Assembly (NCBI RefSeq): GCF_946463545.1
Contig: NZ_OX296583.1
Span: forward strand, 1,368,902-1,432,901
From: Methanothermococcus thermolithotrophicus DSM 2095
GTDB lineage: Archaea > AGJL01 > Methanococci > Methanococcales > Methanococcaceae
Length of the DNA: 64,000 nt
Direction: 5' to 3'
The notes beneath the pieces are model-generated. The model was not told the DNA's origin, did not search any database, and saw nothing but the letters and a program-made list of their open reading frames with translations. The position numbers were made by a program, and so were the translations under genes. This document shows positions 7,466 to 17,292 of this stretch, piece after piece; the first letter of the stretch is position 1, and every line of letters starts with the position of its first letter.

Positions 7466-8521
7466 TTGTCAGATGTTGTAATTATAATGGGGAGCTCATC
7501 AGATATAAAAATAGCAAAAAAAGCAGTAAATATATTTGAAGACTTTGGCATAAGTTATGATATAACGGTGGCATCTGCCCATAGAACTTCTGAACGAGTG
7601 AGGGATATAACAGTAGAAAGCACAAAAAATGGAACAAAGGTATTTGTAGCAATTGCAGGATTGGCTGCCCATTTACCCGGAATTGTTAAAGCAAATACAA
7701 CCAGACCTGTGATAGGAGTTCCTGTTGAATCTAAATTAAATGGATTGGATGCATTACTTGCCTGTGTCCAAACCCCAAAGGGCGTTCCAGTGGCAACAGT
7801 CGGGATTGATAGGGGAGAAAATGCAGCAATATTGGCGGCCCAAATAATCGGTATACATGATAAAAATATTAGAAAAAAGGTCTTGGAGTATAAATCAAAC
7901 ATGGTTAAAAAAATTGAGGGAGACCAAGAATATATAAGAAAAGAAATTGGTGGAAAATACCTAATAGCAAGGAGCTATGGAAAATTCCTTGCAGATGTGG
8001 AGGAGAAATTTAAAATATATGAAAATAAGAATGATGAAGGTGAAGATAGTGTTCTTATTGTAGCTGGGAGTTATTCAGACATAAAAATAGTTGAATCCAT
8101 AGTAGAAATTTTAAAATCCTTTGATATACAGTATAAAATCGAAATAGCCTCCCCAAATAGATACCCTCAAAAATTACATAAGGCCGTGGTTAATGGGACC
8201 GTTTCTGGAACAAAGGTATTTATATGCGTGTCTGGGCTGTCTGGTTTTGTATCTGGTGCAGTAGCTGCACACACCGACAGACCAGTTATATCGGTGCCCC
8301 ACGATGTAAAATTAGGCGGATTAGATTCCCTCATCACCATGGCACAAATGCCGCCAGGTGTCCCTACTGCAACAGTTGGAATCGATAATGGGAAGAATGC
8401 AGCCATTCTAGCAGTTGAAATGCTCGCAGTAAATAACGAAGAATTAAAGGAAAAATTAACTTCGTTTAGAAAAAATCTTAGTGAAATGGTGGATTTCATA
8501 AATACGGCACAAATCTCCTAA
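7466..8521 (+). CDS. purE: Tandem-domain PurE, 5-(carboxyamino)imidazole ribonucleotide mutase/AIR carboxylase
   Basis: 351 residues in two PurE-like domains. Domain 1 has GSSSD (residues 9-13) and the catalytic SAHR (37-40). Domain 2, from about residue 195, keeps the fold (GSYSD, GLSGF, AAHTDRP) but reads SPNR where SAHR is expected, so its catalytic histidine is gone. The enzyme places the carboxyl group of CO2 on aminoimidazole ribonucleotide in purine synthesis. Two-domain PurE proteins are known in methanogens. I place the start at TTG 7466 because GGTGAT lies just before it and MSDVVIIMG aligns with the family; an in-frame ATG at 7424 would add 14 basic residues. Confidence 0.88.
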   Translation: MSDVVIIMGSSSDIKIAKKAVNIFEDFGISYDITVASAHRTSERVRDITVESTKNGTKVFVAIAGLAAHLPGIVKANTTRPVIGVPVESKLNGLDALLACVQTPKGVPVATVGIDRGENAAILAAQIIGIHDKNIRKKVLEYKSNMVKKIEGDQEYIRKEIGGKYLIARSYGKFLADVEEKFKIYENKNDEGEDSVLIVAGSYSDIKIVESIVEILKSFDIQYKIEIASPNRYPQKLHKAVVNGTVSGTKVFICVSGLSGFVSGAVAAHTDRPVISVPHDVKLGGLDSLITMAQMPPGVPTATVGIDNGKNAAILAVEMLAVNNEELKEKLTSFRKNLSEMVDFINTAQIS

Positions 8522-8528
8522 AAATAAA

Positions 8529-8810
8529 TTATTTAATGGCATTTAATTTTCTTTCGATTGTGTTTTCCTTGTCCTTTCTTTCATCAATTTTTAAAGAACT
8601 AACAACTCTTTTTGTATCATTTAAAACTTCTTGATGCGCCTCCTTAAACGCCTCCAATATCTTGTCCAAGTCCCCCTCCAATACGGTTCCCATTGCACTT
8701 GGTTCTATTTTTAAGTCATATTTTTCGAAAACCTTTAATGCTTTTTTAACATATTTTGAAACGCTCGGACCTTCGCCTAATGGTATTATGCTCACTTCTG
8801 CAACCACCAC
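8529..8810 (-). CDS. MTH1187/YkoF-family thiamine-binding-like protein
   Basis: 93 residues, starting at GTG behind AGGTGATAAA. The N terminus MVVAEVSIIPLGEGPSVSKYV and the central EPSAMGTVLEGD are characteristic of the MTH1187/UPF0045 family, small beta-alpha proteins related to the thiamine-binding protein YkoF. The biological ligand in methanogens is uncertain. It converges on purE with a 7-bp gap and has its own promoter region of about 180 bp upstream, shared with nothing. Confidence 0.8.
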   Translation of the reverse strand: MVVAEVSIIPLGEGPSVSKYVKKALKVFEKYDLKIEPSAMGTVLEGDLDKILEAFKEAHQEVLNDTKRVVSSLKIDERKDKENTIERKLNAIK

Positions 8811-8986
8811 TTTATCACCTTTAATTATATTTATATGGTAGATAACTTTTAATAATTGGTGTTAAATAAAATAATTTAAAATTTGTGGTTTTAAATCGTG
8901 ATATAATATATCCAATAAAAAAGAGAAAATAGGATGTTATTTGTCCAATTTTAATATTTTCATTAATTTTTCTATTTATTTATGCC

Positions 8987-9766
8987 TCATTTTTTCAAAT
9001 ATCCTTCTGCCAACTCAATATTTACATCTACAACCTTTCCTGGGACAGGTTTATACCAATCCACCACATTAGGCAGTTCATTTAAATCTGTCAATACTGT
9101 GCCATCAGGTAAAAATGCTTTTACCTGCCCGTCTACATCTTTCATTACAACAGCTCCTGATGGAACCATTTTTCCAGCAGGTATTTTCAATCCTCCTTCT
9201 ACTCCAATTCCATCTACAACTGCATTATGTCCAATTAATGCACCGGGTCCCACTTCCGCAGCAAATACGACGGCACCAAATGCGACAAAGGCATTTTTAC
9301 CTATTTTAGCAGGTCCATGCACTATGCTCCCATGGGCAAGAGAAGCCTCATCTTCAATTTCTATTTTTGTTCCCCTTAGGGCGTGTATGATAACACCATC
9401 TTGAATATTTACCTTATTTCCAATTACGATTCCTTTTGTTGGAACTTCATCGCATCTTACAACTGCATGAGGGCCCACATATACGTTATCTCCGATTTTT
9501 ACATTTCCAATAACTACTGCATCGGGGTCAATATAGGTACCTATTTTACTTATTGAAGGAGAATGTCCTTCTAAATTCTGCCTTACATTTGGTATCATAT
9601 TAGGGGATGATTTCAATTTATTTACTTCTGCTTCTAAGTTGGATATTTCTGATTTTAACTCGTTTGTGGTAGATTCATCAACTGCTGTTTGATTATCGAC
9701 ACATCCTGCAAATAGCAATGTTAATGCCATACAGAACATGCCCAATACTGCAATCTTTTTGTTCAA
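8987..9766 (-). CDS. Secreted gamma-class carbonic anhydrase, probable lipoprotein
   Basis: 259 residues. The TTG start at 9766 is chosen because GAGGTGAT precedes it and it gives a clean signal peptide: NKK, a hydrophobic run, then LLFAGC with the lipid-anchor cysteine at position 22. A short charged stretch (residues 33-52) likely forms a coiled-coil stalk. The catalytic domain has Arg104, Asp106, Glu107, Gln122 and zinc ligands His128, His145 and His150, and like the kor-linked paralogue lacks the acidic proton-shuttle loop. It should hydrate CO2 or release it from bicarbonate outside the membrane. Monocistronic, with two overlapping operators in its promoter. Confidence 0.86.
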   Translation of the reverse strand: MNKKIAVLGMFCMALTLLFAGCVDNQTAVDESTTNELKSEISNLEAEVNKLKSSPNMIPNVRQNLEGHSPSISKIGTYIDPDAVVIGNVKIGDNVYVGPHAVVRCDEVPTKGIVIGNKVNIQDGVIIHALRGTKIEIEDEASLAHGSIVHGPAKIGKNAFVAFGAVVFAAEVGPGALIGHNAVVDGIGVEGGLKIPAGKMVPSGAVVMKDVDGQVKAFLPDGTVLTDLNELPNVVDWYKPVPGKVVDVNIELAEGYLKK

Positions 9767-9779
9767 TATATCACCTCTT

Positions 9780-9817
9780 AATGTGTAGTAAGTACACATG
9801 TGTATATAATACACATA
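9780..9817 (-). promoter_or_regulatory. Carbonic anhydrase promoter with two overlapping TGTGTA/TACACA operators
   Basis: Site A is 9780-9800 (AATGTGTA, GTAAG, TACACATG) and site B 9797-9817 (CATGTGTA, TATAA, TACACATA). They share the 4 bp CATG and are offset by 17 bp. The TATA box (minus strand ATTTATATATTATATG, about 9818-9830) lies immediately upstream of site B. Site A ends only about 14 nt before the start codon. Two adjacent sites suggest cooperative binding or tighter control than at the other promoters. Confidence 0.72.
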
Positions 9818-10045
9818 TAATATATAAATATTATCCCATATTTTTAATGCTTCAGTGCTACTTGTTAATACTAAAAAAATTGTTCAGTTATAAGCTATGC
9901 GATATTATAGGTTTTCTAGCAATATCCATCGATATGATTTTGCCAATTTTCATATTTTTTCTTATTTCCAATATTTCTAATAACAACATTTCATGTTCTT
10001 TAAAAATAATGAATAAAAACTAAAATTAATATCTAAAATATATGG

Positions 10046-10178
10046 TTGTGTGCGGATTTTTTATAATTATTTATAAACTTATAGAATTTCATTAGTTGTT
10101 ATTTTCCTTTTATTTTGAAATTAATCTTTTAACTTCAATAAAAATTTATTGTATATATGTTTAACCTAACGCACACAA
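10046..10178. repeat. Possible second class of terminal-inverted-repeat element
   Basis: The 430 bp between 9767 and 10198 have no gene. Within them TTGTGTGCG (10046-10054) is matched by CGCACACAA (10170-10178), 9-bp perfect inverted ends enclosing 115 bp of AT-rich DNA, with TATA-like flanks. The ends resemble the GTGGTGTGCA ends of the MITE family but the interior does not obviously align. Confidence 0.35.
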
Positions 10179-10198
10179 ACTATAATTACAGTATTGGC

Positions 10199-10927
10199 TT
10201 ATAAACATCCAATTCTTTCAGCTACAACTTCGTATTTTCCAACAACATCTCCCATGTCCTTTCTATAAACATCCTTATCAAGAACATCTTTTGTTTCTTT
10301 ATCCCATAATCTCATGGTGTCTGGGCTAATTTCGTCTGCAACTACTAATTTTCCATCCTTTGTTCTTCCAATCTCGATTTTGAAATCTACAAGGATTATG
10401 CCCTTTTCATCAAAGAATTTTTTCAAGGTTTCATTTACTTTCAATGCTAACTCTTTTAATTCTTTTAATTCCTCTTCTGTTGCAAGGTTTAAGGCAAGAG
10501 CTATGTCATCGTTTAACATTGGGTCTCCGTAGTCGTCGTTTTTATAATCAAACTGTACAATAGGGGTTGCTAATTCTTTACCTTCTTCAAATGGGTATTT
10601 TCTACATAAGCTCCCTGCGGCAATATTTCTAACTATAACCTCAATTGGTATGATTTCTACATTTTTAGCAATCATGTAGATTGGTTCAATGTATTCTATG
10701 AAATGTGTAGGAACACCATTTTCATTTAAGAGCTCGAACAATTTTGAAGATATTAAGGCATTTAGGTGGCCTTTTCCTTTTTTCACATCGTGCTTTTCCC
10801 CATTTCCTGCAGTAATATCGTCTCTGAATTCAATTAAAACCTTGTCATCATCTATTTCATATATGGATTTTGCCTTTCCACTGTATAAAGGTTCTTTTTT
10901 TAATATTTCGTTAATATTCATGTCCAT
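10199..10927 (-). CDS. purC: Phosphoribosylaminoimidazole-succinocarboxamide synthase (SAICAR synthetase)
   Basis: 242 residues, the usual length. Ligates aspartate to CAIR, the product of PurE, with ATP. Signatures are LYSGKAKSIYEI near the N terminus (phosphate loop), EVIVRNIAAGS in the middle, and LVVADEISPDTMRLWD. AGGTGATACA precedes the ATG at 10927. It lies 2.4 kb from purE on the opposite strand, so the two consecutive purine enzymes are not in one operon, and purC shows no TGTGTA/TACACA operator. Confidence 0.95.
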   Translation of the reverse strand: MDMNINEILKKEPLYSGKAKSIYEIDDDKVLIEFRDDITAGNGEKHDVKKGKGHLNALISSKLFELLNENGVPTHFIEYIEPIYMIAKNVEIIPIEVIVRNIAAGSLCRKYPFEEGKELATPIVQFDYKNDDYGDPMLNDDIALALNLATEEELKELKELALKVNETLKKFFDEKGIILVDFKIEIGRTKDGKLVVADEISPDTMRLWDKETKDVLDKDVYRKDMGDVVGKYEVVAERIGCL

Positions 10928-10968
10928 TGTATCACCTTTATTTTTTCAATTAAATGTATCACCTAGAA

Positions 10969-12795
10969 TCATACCTTAAATTTACCAACCTGTTCGGAGA
11001 CCAGCTGAGCAATAGTTGTTGCCTCCTCAATAGCTTTATTTATTTCTTCAATGGCTCTATTCTGTTCCTCAGCACTGGCGGTTAATTCTTCCGCAGTAGC
11101 TGCAAATTCCTCAGATATTGAGGCAATATCTTGAACATTTCTTAAAGCCTGATTAACATTTTCAGAAGCATGTTTTGCTCCTTCTTTAATAGCATTTATC
11201 TTTTCAGTTGCCTTATCTACACTTTCTTTTATTTTAAGGAATGCATCATTCACTTCATCTATTGCCACAACTCCTTTATCCACTTCGTCCTTACCTGTAA
11301 GACCGAGGTCGATTGTTCTATCGATCCTTTTATGTATTCCTACAATGGTTTTGTTAATATCATCCACAGATTTACCAATCTCTTCTGCCAGTGATTTAAT
11401 TTCACTTGCAACAACTGCAAATCCTTTTCCAGCTTCTCCAGCTCTTGCAGCTTCAATAGAAGCGTTTAAAGCCAGTAATCCAGTTTGTTCAGCAATATCT
11501 TTAATCAATACAGTAACTTCGTTGATTTTCTTGCTCTCGTCTCCGAGCTCTTGAATTGCCCTTCCTAAGTCATCTATTACGTTAGTGATTCTCTGCATGG
11601 TGTCTATTGCATTTTCAACTTTCTGTACACCAGTTCCTGAGTTTTTCTCTATTTCATTTGCCGCCTCTACTGCATCTACTGCTGCGTTGAATACTCCCTC
11701 GGTAACTTCCCCAGCATTCCCTAAATCCTGGGATACATCCTGTAGTTTTGCAGATTGGTCTGTTGCAGCTGTGGCAACCTGTGAAGCTGCATCTGCAACC
11801 TGATCTGAGGTTTCCTTTGTCCGCTCTATCTCTTCTTTTAGCGTAGATACCTCTTTGCTCAGATTAATTACCTGATTTTTCAGTTCTCTCGTCATGTTTG
11901 CTATGTTCTCAATAGCTTTGTTAATGATTTTTTGAAGCTTATTTCGTTTTCCATTTTCATCCATTCTTGCTGTTAGGTCCCCTTCAGATACTTTCGTCAT
12001 AACTTCTGTGACGTCTTTGAATAATTTAGCCATGTTTTTTCTGTCTTCTTTCTGCTTTTCTATATCTTCTTTCATGTTATGGTATACCCTTTTCATGTTA
12101 TGATATATTTTACCAATTTCATCATCGTTGAATTTCACTTTCGACTGTATGTTGTAGTTCCTACTGGCTAATTCACCAGACATTCTTTCAAGGTCTTTAA
12201 GTTGGTCTAAAACAGTTCTTTTTATAAAAATCATTGAAACAATCCCAACCAATAATGCCAATATTGCGGATATCACCGACATATAATTTGCAAATTTCTT
12301 TTTTTCATCAGCTGATATAGTATATATGCTAACGGCTTTGTTCATTTCATTTAATAATTCGCTGTTATGGCTTTTTACATAATTTAATGCCTCTTTAAAT
12401 TCTGGATCGTCTGGACTTTTGGAGTATATTATTTTTATTTTTTTATAGTAAGGATCCCATAGTTGTTTTACCTTAAGAAGCTGGGGTTTAACTTCATCGG
12501 GAGCAGGGGGGAGTCCTAATTCTTTATCACCATATATTAGACCATTTAATGTTTTATCAAATCGTTCAGAGGTTTCTTTTAAATCTTTAATGTACCCATC
12601 ATACCCATCTTCTATCATAACTGCATCATGTGCCAATTTTAGAGCTAACGTTCGTTGATACCCTGCAAGATTTATAGCATGTCCGTCATCGTTCATGCTA
12701 ATTGCCACCGTGAATGATAATACTACAATAATAAGAACCAAAATTGATATAATGGATACAATCTTGGTTTTAACAGTCATGTCGTTAAGTTTCAT
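10969..12795 (-). CDS. Membrane methyl-accepting chemotaxis protein with PilJ/NarX-type sensor
   Basis: 608 residues. A transmembrane helix (about residues 10-32) is followed by an extracellular domain with [17 protein letters not shown], the hallmark of PilJ/NarX-like four-helix sensors. A second helix (around [15 protein letters not shown]) leads to a HAMP linker and a long signalling coiled coil whose hairpin tip region ([19 protein letters not shown]) binds CheA and CheW. The start at 12795 is behind GAGGGGAAGT; an upstream frame to 12831 has no site. The ligand is unknown. It lies 20 kb from the che locus, and its signalling domain is nearly identical to that of the soluble receptor at 32305. 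Confidence 0.9.
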   Translation of the reverse strand: MKLNDMTVKTKIVSIISILVLIIVVLSFTVAISMNDDGHAINLAGYQRTLALKLAHDAVMIEDGYDGYIKDLKETSERFDKTLNGLIYGDKELGLPPAPDEVKPQLLKVKQLWDPYYKKIKIIYSKSPDDPEFKEALNYVKSHNSELLNEMNKAVSIYTISADEKKKFANYMSVISAILALLVGIVSMIFIKRTVLDQLKDLERMSGELASRNYNIQSKVKFNDDEIGKIYHNMKRVYHNMKEDIEKQKEDRKNMAKLFKDVTEVMTKVSEGDLTARMDENGKRNKLQKIINKAIENIANMTRELKNQVINLSKEVSTLKEEIERTKETSDQVADAASQVATAATDQSAKLQDVSQDLGNAGEVTEGVFNAAVDAVEAANEIEKNSGTGVQKVENAIDTMQRITNVIDDLGRAIQELGDESKKINEVTVLIKDIAEQTGLLALNASIEAARAGEAGKGFAVVASEIKSLAEEIGKSVDDINKTIVGIHKRIDRTIDLGLTGKDEVDKGVVAIDEVNDAFLKIKESVDKATEKINAIKEGAKHASENVNQALRNVQDIASISEEFAATAEELTASAEEQNRAIEEINKAIEEATTIAQLVSEQVGKFKV

Positions 12796-12930
12796 ACTTC
12801 CCCTCATTACTGTCAATATAAGGAATTGCAAAAATTTAAGTAACTAACTGCATGGTTACGACGACAATACAAACTCCACGGGCAATATTACCATATTTTG
12901 ATATTTCGCGATATAATAAGCAATATTTAT

Positions 12931-15900
12931 TTAATTTATACTATATACTTCAATATCTCCGTCTTTCATATTTTTAATGGCATTAAATGCTGCCTTTGCT
13001 CCATCAGTTGTGGTAATGTATGGTATTTTATAATCTATTGCTGTTCTTTTTATCAGATATTCGTCCTCTTTTGATGCACTTCCCTTTGGAGTATTTATAA
13101 TCAAATCTATCTTTCTAGATTTTATTAAATCAATTATATTTGGTCTCCCTTCGCTTATTTTGAATACTTTTTCTACTGCTATTCCGTTATTGGTTAATAC
13201 ATTATAGGTTCCTTCTGTTGCCACTATCTTAAATCCTAAATCTTCAAAATTTTTTGCTATTGGTATTAATTTGTTTTTATCATCATCATTTACACTTATA
13301 AATACAGTTCCTGCTAATGGGAGCTCCATACCAGCAGCCAGTTGTGCCTTATAATATGCCAGTCCAAAATCCTTATCTATGCCCATAACTTCTCCTGTGG
13401 ATTTCATTTCAGGACATAGGGAGATCTCTGCATTTGGCCATTTGCCGTATGAAAATACAGCCTCCTTGACGCATACTTTATCAGGTATTTTTTCCACAAG
13501 GTTTAAATCTTTTAATTTTTTGCCTACCATGATTTTTGCTGCAATCTTTGCAAGGGATATGCCAATAGCTTTACTTAAATAAGGTATTGTCCTACTTGCC
13601 CTTGGATTTGCCTCCAAAACATATACTGTATCATCTTTTATGGCATACTGGATATTTATCAAACCTTTGATTTTTAACCTCAACGCCAATCTTTTTGTGT
13701 AGTCCTTTATGGTGTCTATAATGTCTTTTGAAAGTGTTTGGGGCGGTATTACACAGGCACTATCTCCACTATGTATGCCTGCCTCTTCTATATGTTCCAT
13801 TATCCCTCCAATAAATACATCTTCACCATCGCAAACTGCATCTACATCCACTTCAATAGCATCTTCCAAAAACTTATCAATTAGGATTGGGAGCTCCGGT
13901 GAAATCATTACTGCCTCGTTCATGTAATTTTTTAATTCCTCCCTATTATACACTATATGCATGGCTCTTCCACCGAGCACATAGGAAGGTCTAACCAATA
14001 CAGGATATCCGATTTTTTCTGCCACTTCTAAGGCTGTTTCCTCATCAAATACTATTCCATTTGGCGGTTGTGGTATTTTTAATTCATTCAATATATTTGA
14101 GAATTTCTCCCTATCCTCAACTAAATCAATGGATTCTTTTGGAGTCCCAATAATTATATCGTCAGGAATGTATTTCGATAGATTAAGGGGAGTTTGTCCC
14201 CCAACTTGAACTACAACGCCGTAGGGGTTTTCTTTTTCGATTATATTTAAAACATCCTCGGGATATAACGGCTCGAAGTAAAGTCTATCTGCTAAATCAA
14301 AATCGGTGCTAACTGTTTCAGGGTTGCAATTTACCATTATGGTTTCAAAACCTTCTTCCTTTAATGATTTTATCGTATGGACACAGCAATAATCAAATTC
14401 TATACCTTGACCTATTCTGTTTGGTCCCGAGCCCAATACTATGATTTTATTACTTTTGTTATTGTTAGAACTCTTGCCAATATTGTTATTGTTATTATTA
14501 TTTCCACCTATTTCTAGTTCATCTTCCTCGTCATTATAGGTTGAATAGTAGTAAGGGGTTTTTGCCTCAAATTCTGCACCGCAGGTATCGACCATTTTAT
14601 ATTTGGGGAATATGTTATATTCTTTTCTTAGATTTCTTATTTCTTTTTCTGATTTTCCCGAGATGTCGGCTATTATTTTATCGGACAGTCCATATTTTTT
14701 TAACTTTAAAAGGGTTTCATAGTCAAGATTTTTTGCACCACTTTTATCACTTTTTATAGAGCTCTCCAGTTCTATTATATTTTTCATCTTATTCAGAAAC
14801 CAAGGGTCTATTTTAGTTATTTTATAAACTTCATCAACATCCTTTATTTTTAAAATTTCAAATAAATCATATATTCTACCTATCCCGCCTTTTGGATTTG
14901 TATAATTTAATCTCTTCTCATCAAATTGATATTTAGTATTGTAAAGGTCCAAACTTCTCAATGCCTTTAAAAATGCCTCTTCAAAAGTCCTACCAATCGC
15001 CATAACCTCCCCAACACTTTTCATCTGGGTTGTTAAGGTGTCATCCACGCCAGGAAGTTTATCAAAATCCCATCTTGGAATCTTTACAACAACATAATCT
15101 ATTGTAGGTTCAAATGCTGCGGAAGTCCCAGTTATTTCGTTTTTAATCTCATCAAGGGTTAAACCAACAGCCAATTTTGCGGCAACCTTCGCAATTGGAT
15201 AACCTGTTGCCTTACTTGCAAGTGCGGAGCTCCTGCTTACCCTTGGGTTCATTTCAATGGCCACAATTCTCCCATTTTCTGGATTAACTGCAAATTGAAT
15301 ATTACTTCCGCCGGTCTCAACCCCAATTTCTCTAATGATTTTTATGGAATAGTCTCTTAATAATTGATATTCTTCATCACTGAGTGTTTGGGTTGGAGCT
15401 ACTGTAATACTGTCTCCTGTATGTATCCCCATAGGGTCAATATTTTCAATGGTGCATACTATAATTACATTGTCGTTTAAATCCCTAATTACTTCATATT
15501 CATATTCCTTCCAACCAATTATGCTCTCTTCTATCAAGATTTGATTTTTAAGGCTATATTCTAATCCCTTTGAAGCTATTGATTTTAACTCTTCTGGGTT
15601 AAATGCTACACCTCCTCCGGTTCCCCCAAGGGTAAATGCAGGTCTAACTACTACAGGGTAGCCTAATTTTTCTGCAATACTCAGGGATTCTTCCACAGTA
15701 TATGCAACTTCACTTTTTAACACATCCACTCCAACTTTTTTACAGGCTTCTTTAAAGAGCTCCCTATCTTCCGCTTTTCTAATGGCATCTAACTTTGCCC
15801 CAATCAGTTCAACATCATGTTTATCAAGAATTCCTTTATCCGCCAGTTCAACTGCCAAGTTTAGTGCAGTCTGTCCTCCAAGGGTGGGCAGTATTGCATC

Positions 15901-16149
15901 AGGCTTTTCCTTCTCAATAATTTTTTCAACGACCTCAGGCACCAACGGTTCTATATATATTTTGTCTGCCATCTCAGGGTCAGTCATTATTGTTGCAGGA
16001 TTTGAATTTACAAGGACTATTTCATACCCCAGTTCTTTTAAGGCTTTACATGCCTGGGAACCAGAATAATCAAATTCACACGCCTGCCCAACAATTATTG
16101 GACCTGCACCTATAATCAGTATTTTTTTAATATCTTCTCTTTTTGGCAT
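12931..16149 (-). CDS. carB: Carbamoyl-phosphate synthase, large subunit
   Basis: 1072 residues, full-length and fused. Two homologous ATP-grasp halves are visible: the first begins [21 protein letters not shown], the second [20 protein letters not shown], each followed by GGQT motifs, and an MGS-like allosteric domain closes the protein. It makes carbamoyl phosphate from bicarbonate, ammonia delivered by CarA, and two ATP. The halves are joined by a low-complexity linker rich in Asn, encoded by AAT/AAC repeats at about 14455-14510. In Methanocaldococcus the two halves are separate genes, so this linker marks the fusion point. The gene follows carA by 12 bp. Confidence 0.96.
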   Translation of the reverse strand: MPKREDIKKILIIGAGPIIVGQACEFDYSGSQACKALKELGYEIVLVNSNPATIMTDPEMADKIYIEPLVPEVVEKIIEKEKPDAILPTLGGQTALNLAVELADKGILDKHDVELIGAKLDAIRKAEDRELFKEACKKVGVDVLKSEVAYTVEESLSIAEKLGYPVVVRPAFTLGGTGGGVAFNPEELKSIASKGLEYSLKNQILIEESIIGWKEYEYEVIRDLNDNVIIVCTIENIDPMGIHTGDSITVAPTQTLSDEEYQLLRDYSIKIIREIGVETGGSNIQFAVNPENGRIVAIEMNPRVSRSSALASKATGYPIAKVAAKLAVGLTLDEIKNEITGTSAAFEPTIDYVVVKIPRWDFDKLPGVDDTLTTQMKSVGEVMAIGRTFEEAFLKALRSLDLYNTKYQFDEKRLNYTNPKGGIGRIYDLFEILKIKDVDEVYKITKIDPWFLNKMKNIIELESSIKSDKSGAKNLDYETLLKLKKYGLSDKIIADISGKSEKEIRNLRKEYNIFPKYKMVDTCGAEFEAKTPYYYSTYNDEEDELEIGGNNNNNNNIGKSSNNNKSNKIIVLGSGPNRIGQGIEFDYCCVHTIKSLKEEGFETIMVNCNPETVSTDFDLADRLYFEPLYPEDVLNIIEKENPYGVVVQVGGQTPLNLSKYIPDDIIIGTPKESIDLVEDREKFSNILNELKIPQPPNGIVFDEETALEVAEKIGYPVLVRPSYVLGGRAMHIVYNREELKNYMNEAVMISPELPILIDKFLEDAIEVDVDAVCDGEDVFIGGIMEHIEEAGIHSGDSACVIPPQTLSKDIIDTIKDYTKRLALRLKIKGLINIQYAIKDDTVYVLEANPRASRTIPYLSKAIGISLAKIAAKIMVGKKLKDLNLVEKIPDKVCVKEAVFSYGKWPNAEISLCPEMKSTGEVMGIDKDFGLAYYKAQLAAGMELPLAGTVFISVNDDDKNKLIPIAKNFEDLGFKIVATEGTYNVLTNNGIAVEKVFKISEGRPNIIDLIKSRKIDLIINTPKGSASKEDEYLIKRTAIDYKIPYITTTDGAKAAFNAIKNMKDGDIEVYSIN

Positions 16150-16161
16150 AAAACCACCAAA

Positions 16162-17229
16162 TCAATATTGTTTAATAATCTTCTCAAAATCGTCAAAGAA
16201 CCCATATGTGTCATGGGGACCAGGATGAGCCTCTGGATGATATTGAACACCAACGATCGGTAATTCCTTATGTTTTATTCCCTCAATGCTGTTATCGTTT
16301 AAATTAATCTGAGTAATATTCATACAATCGGGTAAATCAGAAACTGCAAAGTTGTGATTTTGGGAAGTGATATATACCCTTCCATTTTCCAAATCCTTAA
16401 TGGGCTGGTTTAATCCATGATGGCCAAATTTTAATTTTCTCGTTTTAGCACCAAGTGCCAGCGATATTATTTGATGTCCTAGACATATTCCATAGATTGG
16501 AACTTTGCCTATAAGGTTTTTCACAGTATTTATTGTTTCTTTTAGAATTGAAGGATCTCCCGGCCCATTTGAGATAAACACCCCATTTGGATTATATTCC
16601 AATATATCTTTATAATTTGAATCATATGGAACAATAACCAAATTTACGTTCTTTTTAATTAGCTGATTTACTATGGATTTTTTAACTCCACAGTCAATTA
16701 AAACCACGGTTTTTTTACCATTTCCCAATATTATTGGTTTATCCGTACATACCTCAGGAACTAAATTTAATTCTGAAATATTTTTATGAGATTTAACCTT
16801 TTTCAATAATTCCTCATTATCAATATCCCCAACTCCTATGGCGGCCTTCATAGTCCCATAGGTCCTTATTTTTTTTGTTAATTTTCTTGTGTCAATATCG
16901 GATATTCCACATATATTATATTCTTTTAAAAATTCATCAATGCTTTTTTTAGATTTATGGTGGCTAGGAACTGAACAATTTTCTTTTACAACAAAACCTT
17001 CCACTTTTATTCCATCGGATTCGAACCATTCTTCATTTACACCATAGTTTCCAATTAACGGATATGTCATGGTTAATATTTGACCTTTATAAGATGGGTC
17101 AGTCAATGCTTCTACGTATCCCGTCATACCTGTACAGAATATAATTTCCCCAATCGCAATACCCTCTGCACCAAATCCATGACCCTGCATAACAGTCCCA
17201 TCTTCCAAAATTAATACGGCTTTTGTCAT
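16162..17229 (-). CDS. carA: Carbamoyl-phosphate synthase, small (glutaminase) subunit
   Basis: 355 residues. The N-terminal half is the CarA-specific domain (LEDGTVMQGHGFG), the C-terminal half a class I glutamine amidotransferase with the nucleophile in YGICLGHQ and the His-Glu pair in VQYHPEAHPGP. It hydrolyses glutamine and channels ammonia to CarB. The start at 17229 follows AAGGGATAGT; a longer frame to 17262 would read through the leader palindrome and is unlikely. Transcribed carA-carB, 63 nt after porB, so read-through from por is possible. Confidence 0.94.
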   Translation of the reverse strand: MTKAVLILEDGTVMQGHGFGAEGIAIGEIIFCTGMTGYVEALTDPSYKGQILTMTYPLIGNYGVNEEWFESDGIKVEGFVVKENCSVPSHHKSKKSIDEFLKEYNICGISDIDTRKLTKKIRTYGTMKAAIGVGDIDNEELLKKVKSHKNISELNLVPEVCTDKPIILGNGKKTVVLIDCGVKKSIVNQLIKKNVNLVIVPYDSNYKDILEYNPNGVFISNGPGDPSILKETINTVKNLIGKVPIYGICLGHQIISLALGAKTRKLKFGHHGLNQPIKDLENGRVYITSQNHNFAVSDLPDCMNITQINLNDNSIEGIKHKELPIVGVQYHPEAHPGPHDTYGFFDDFEKIIKQY

Positions 17230-17244
17230 ACTATCCCTTCTATT

Positions 17245-17266
17245 ATGCATGCTTATGAGCATGCAT
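17245..17266 (-). promoter_or_regulatory. Palindrome in the carAB leader
   Basis: Perfect 9-bp arms ATGCATGCT and AGCATGCAT around a TATG loop, 15 bp upstream of the carA start codon and just before its ribosome site. It could be an operator or an RNA hairpin controlling translation of carA. It is different in sequence from the kor/por operator. Confidence 0.5.
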
Positions 17267-17292
17267 ATTCTATTGTTTAATGTATCAGATTG

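Noticed and set aside
8167..8499. 110-codon minus-strand frame opposite purE, and similar shadows opposite che, carB and pyrK.
   Set aside because: They lie wholly within well-supported genes, lack ribosome sites and show no family motifs.
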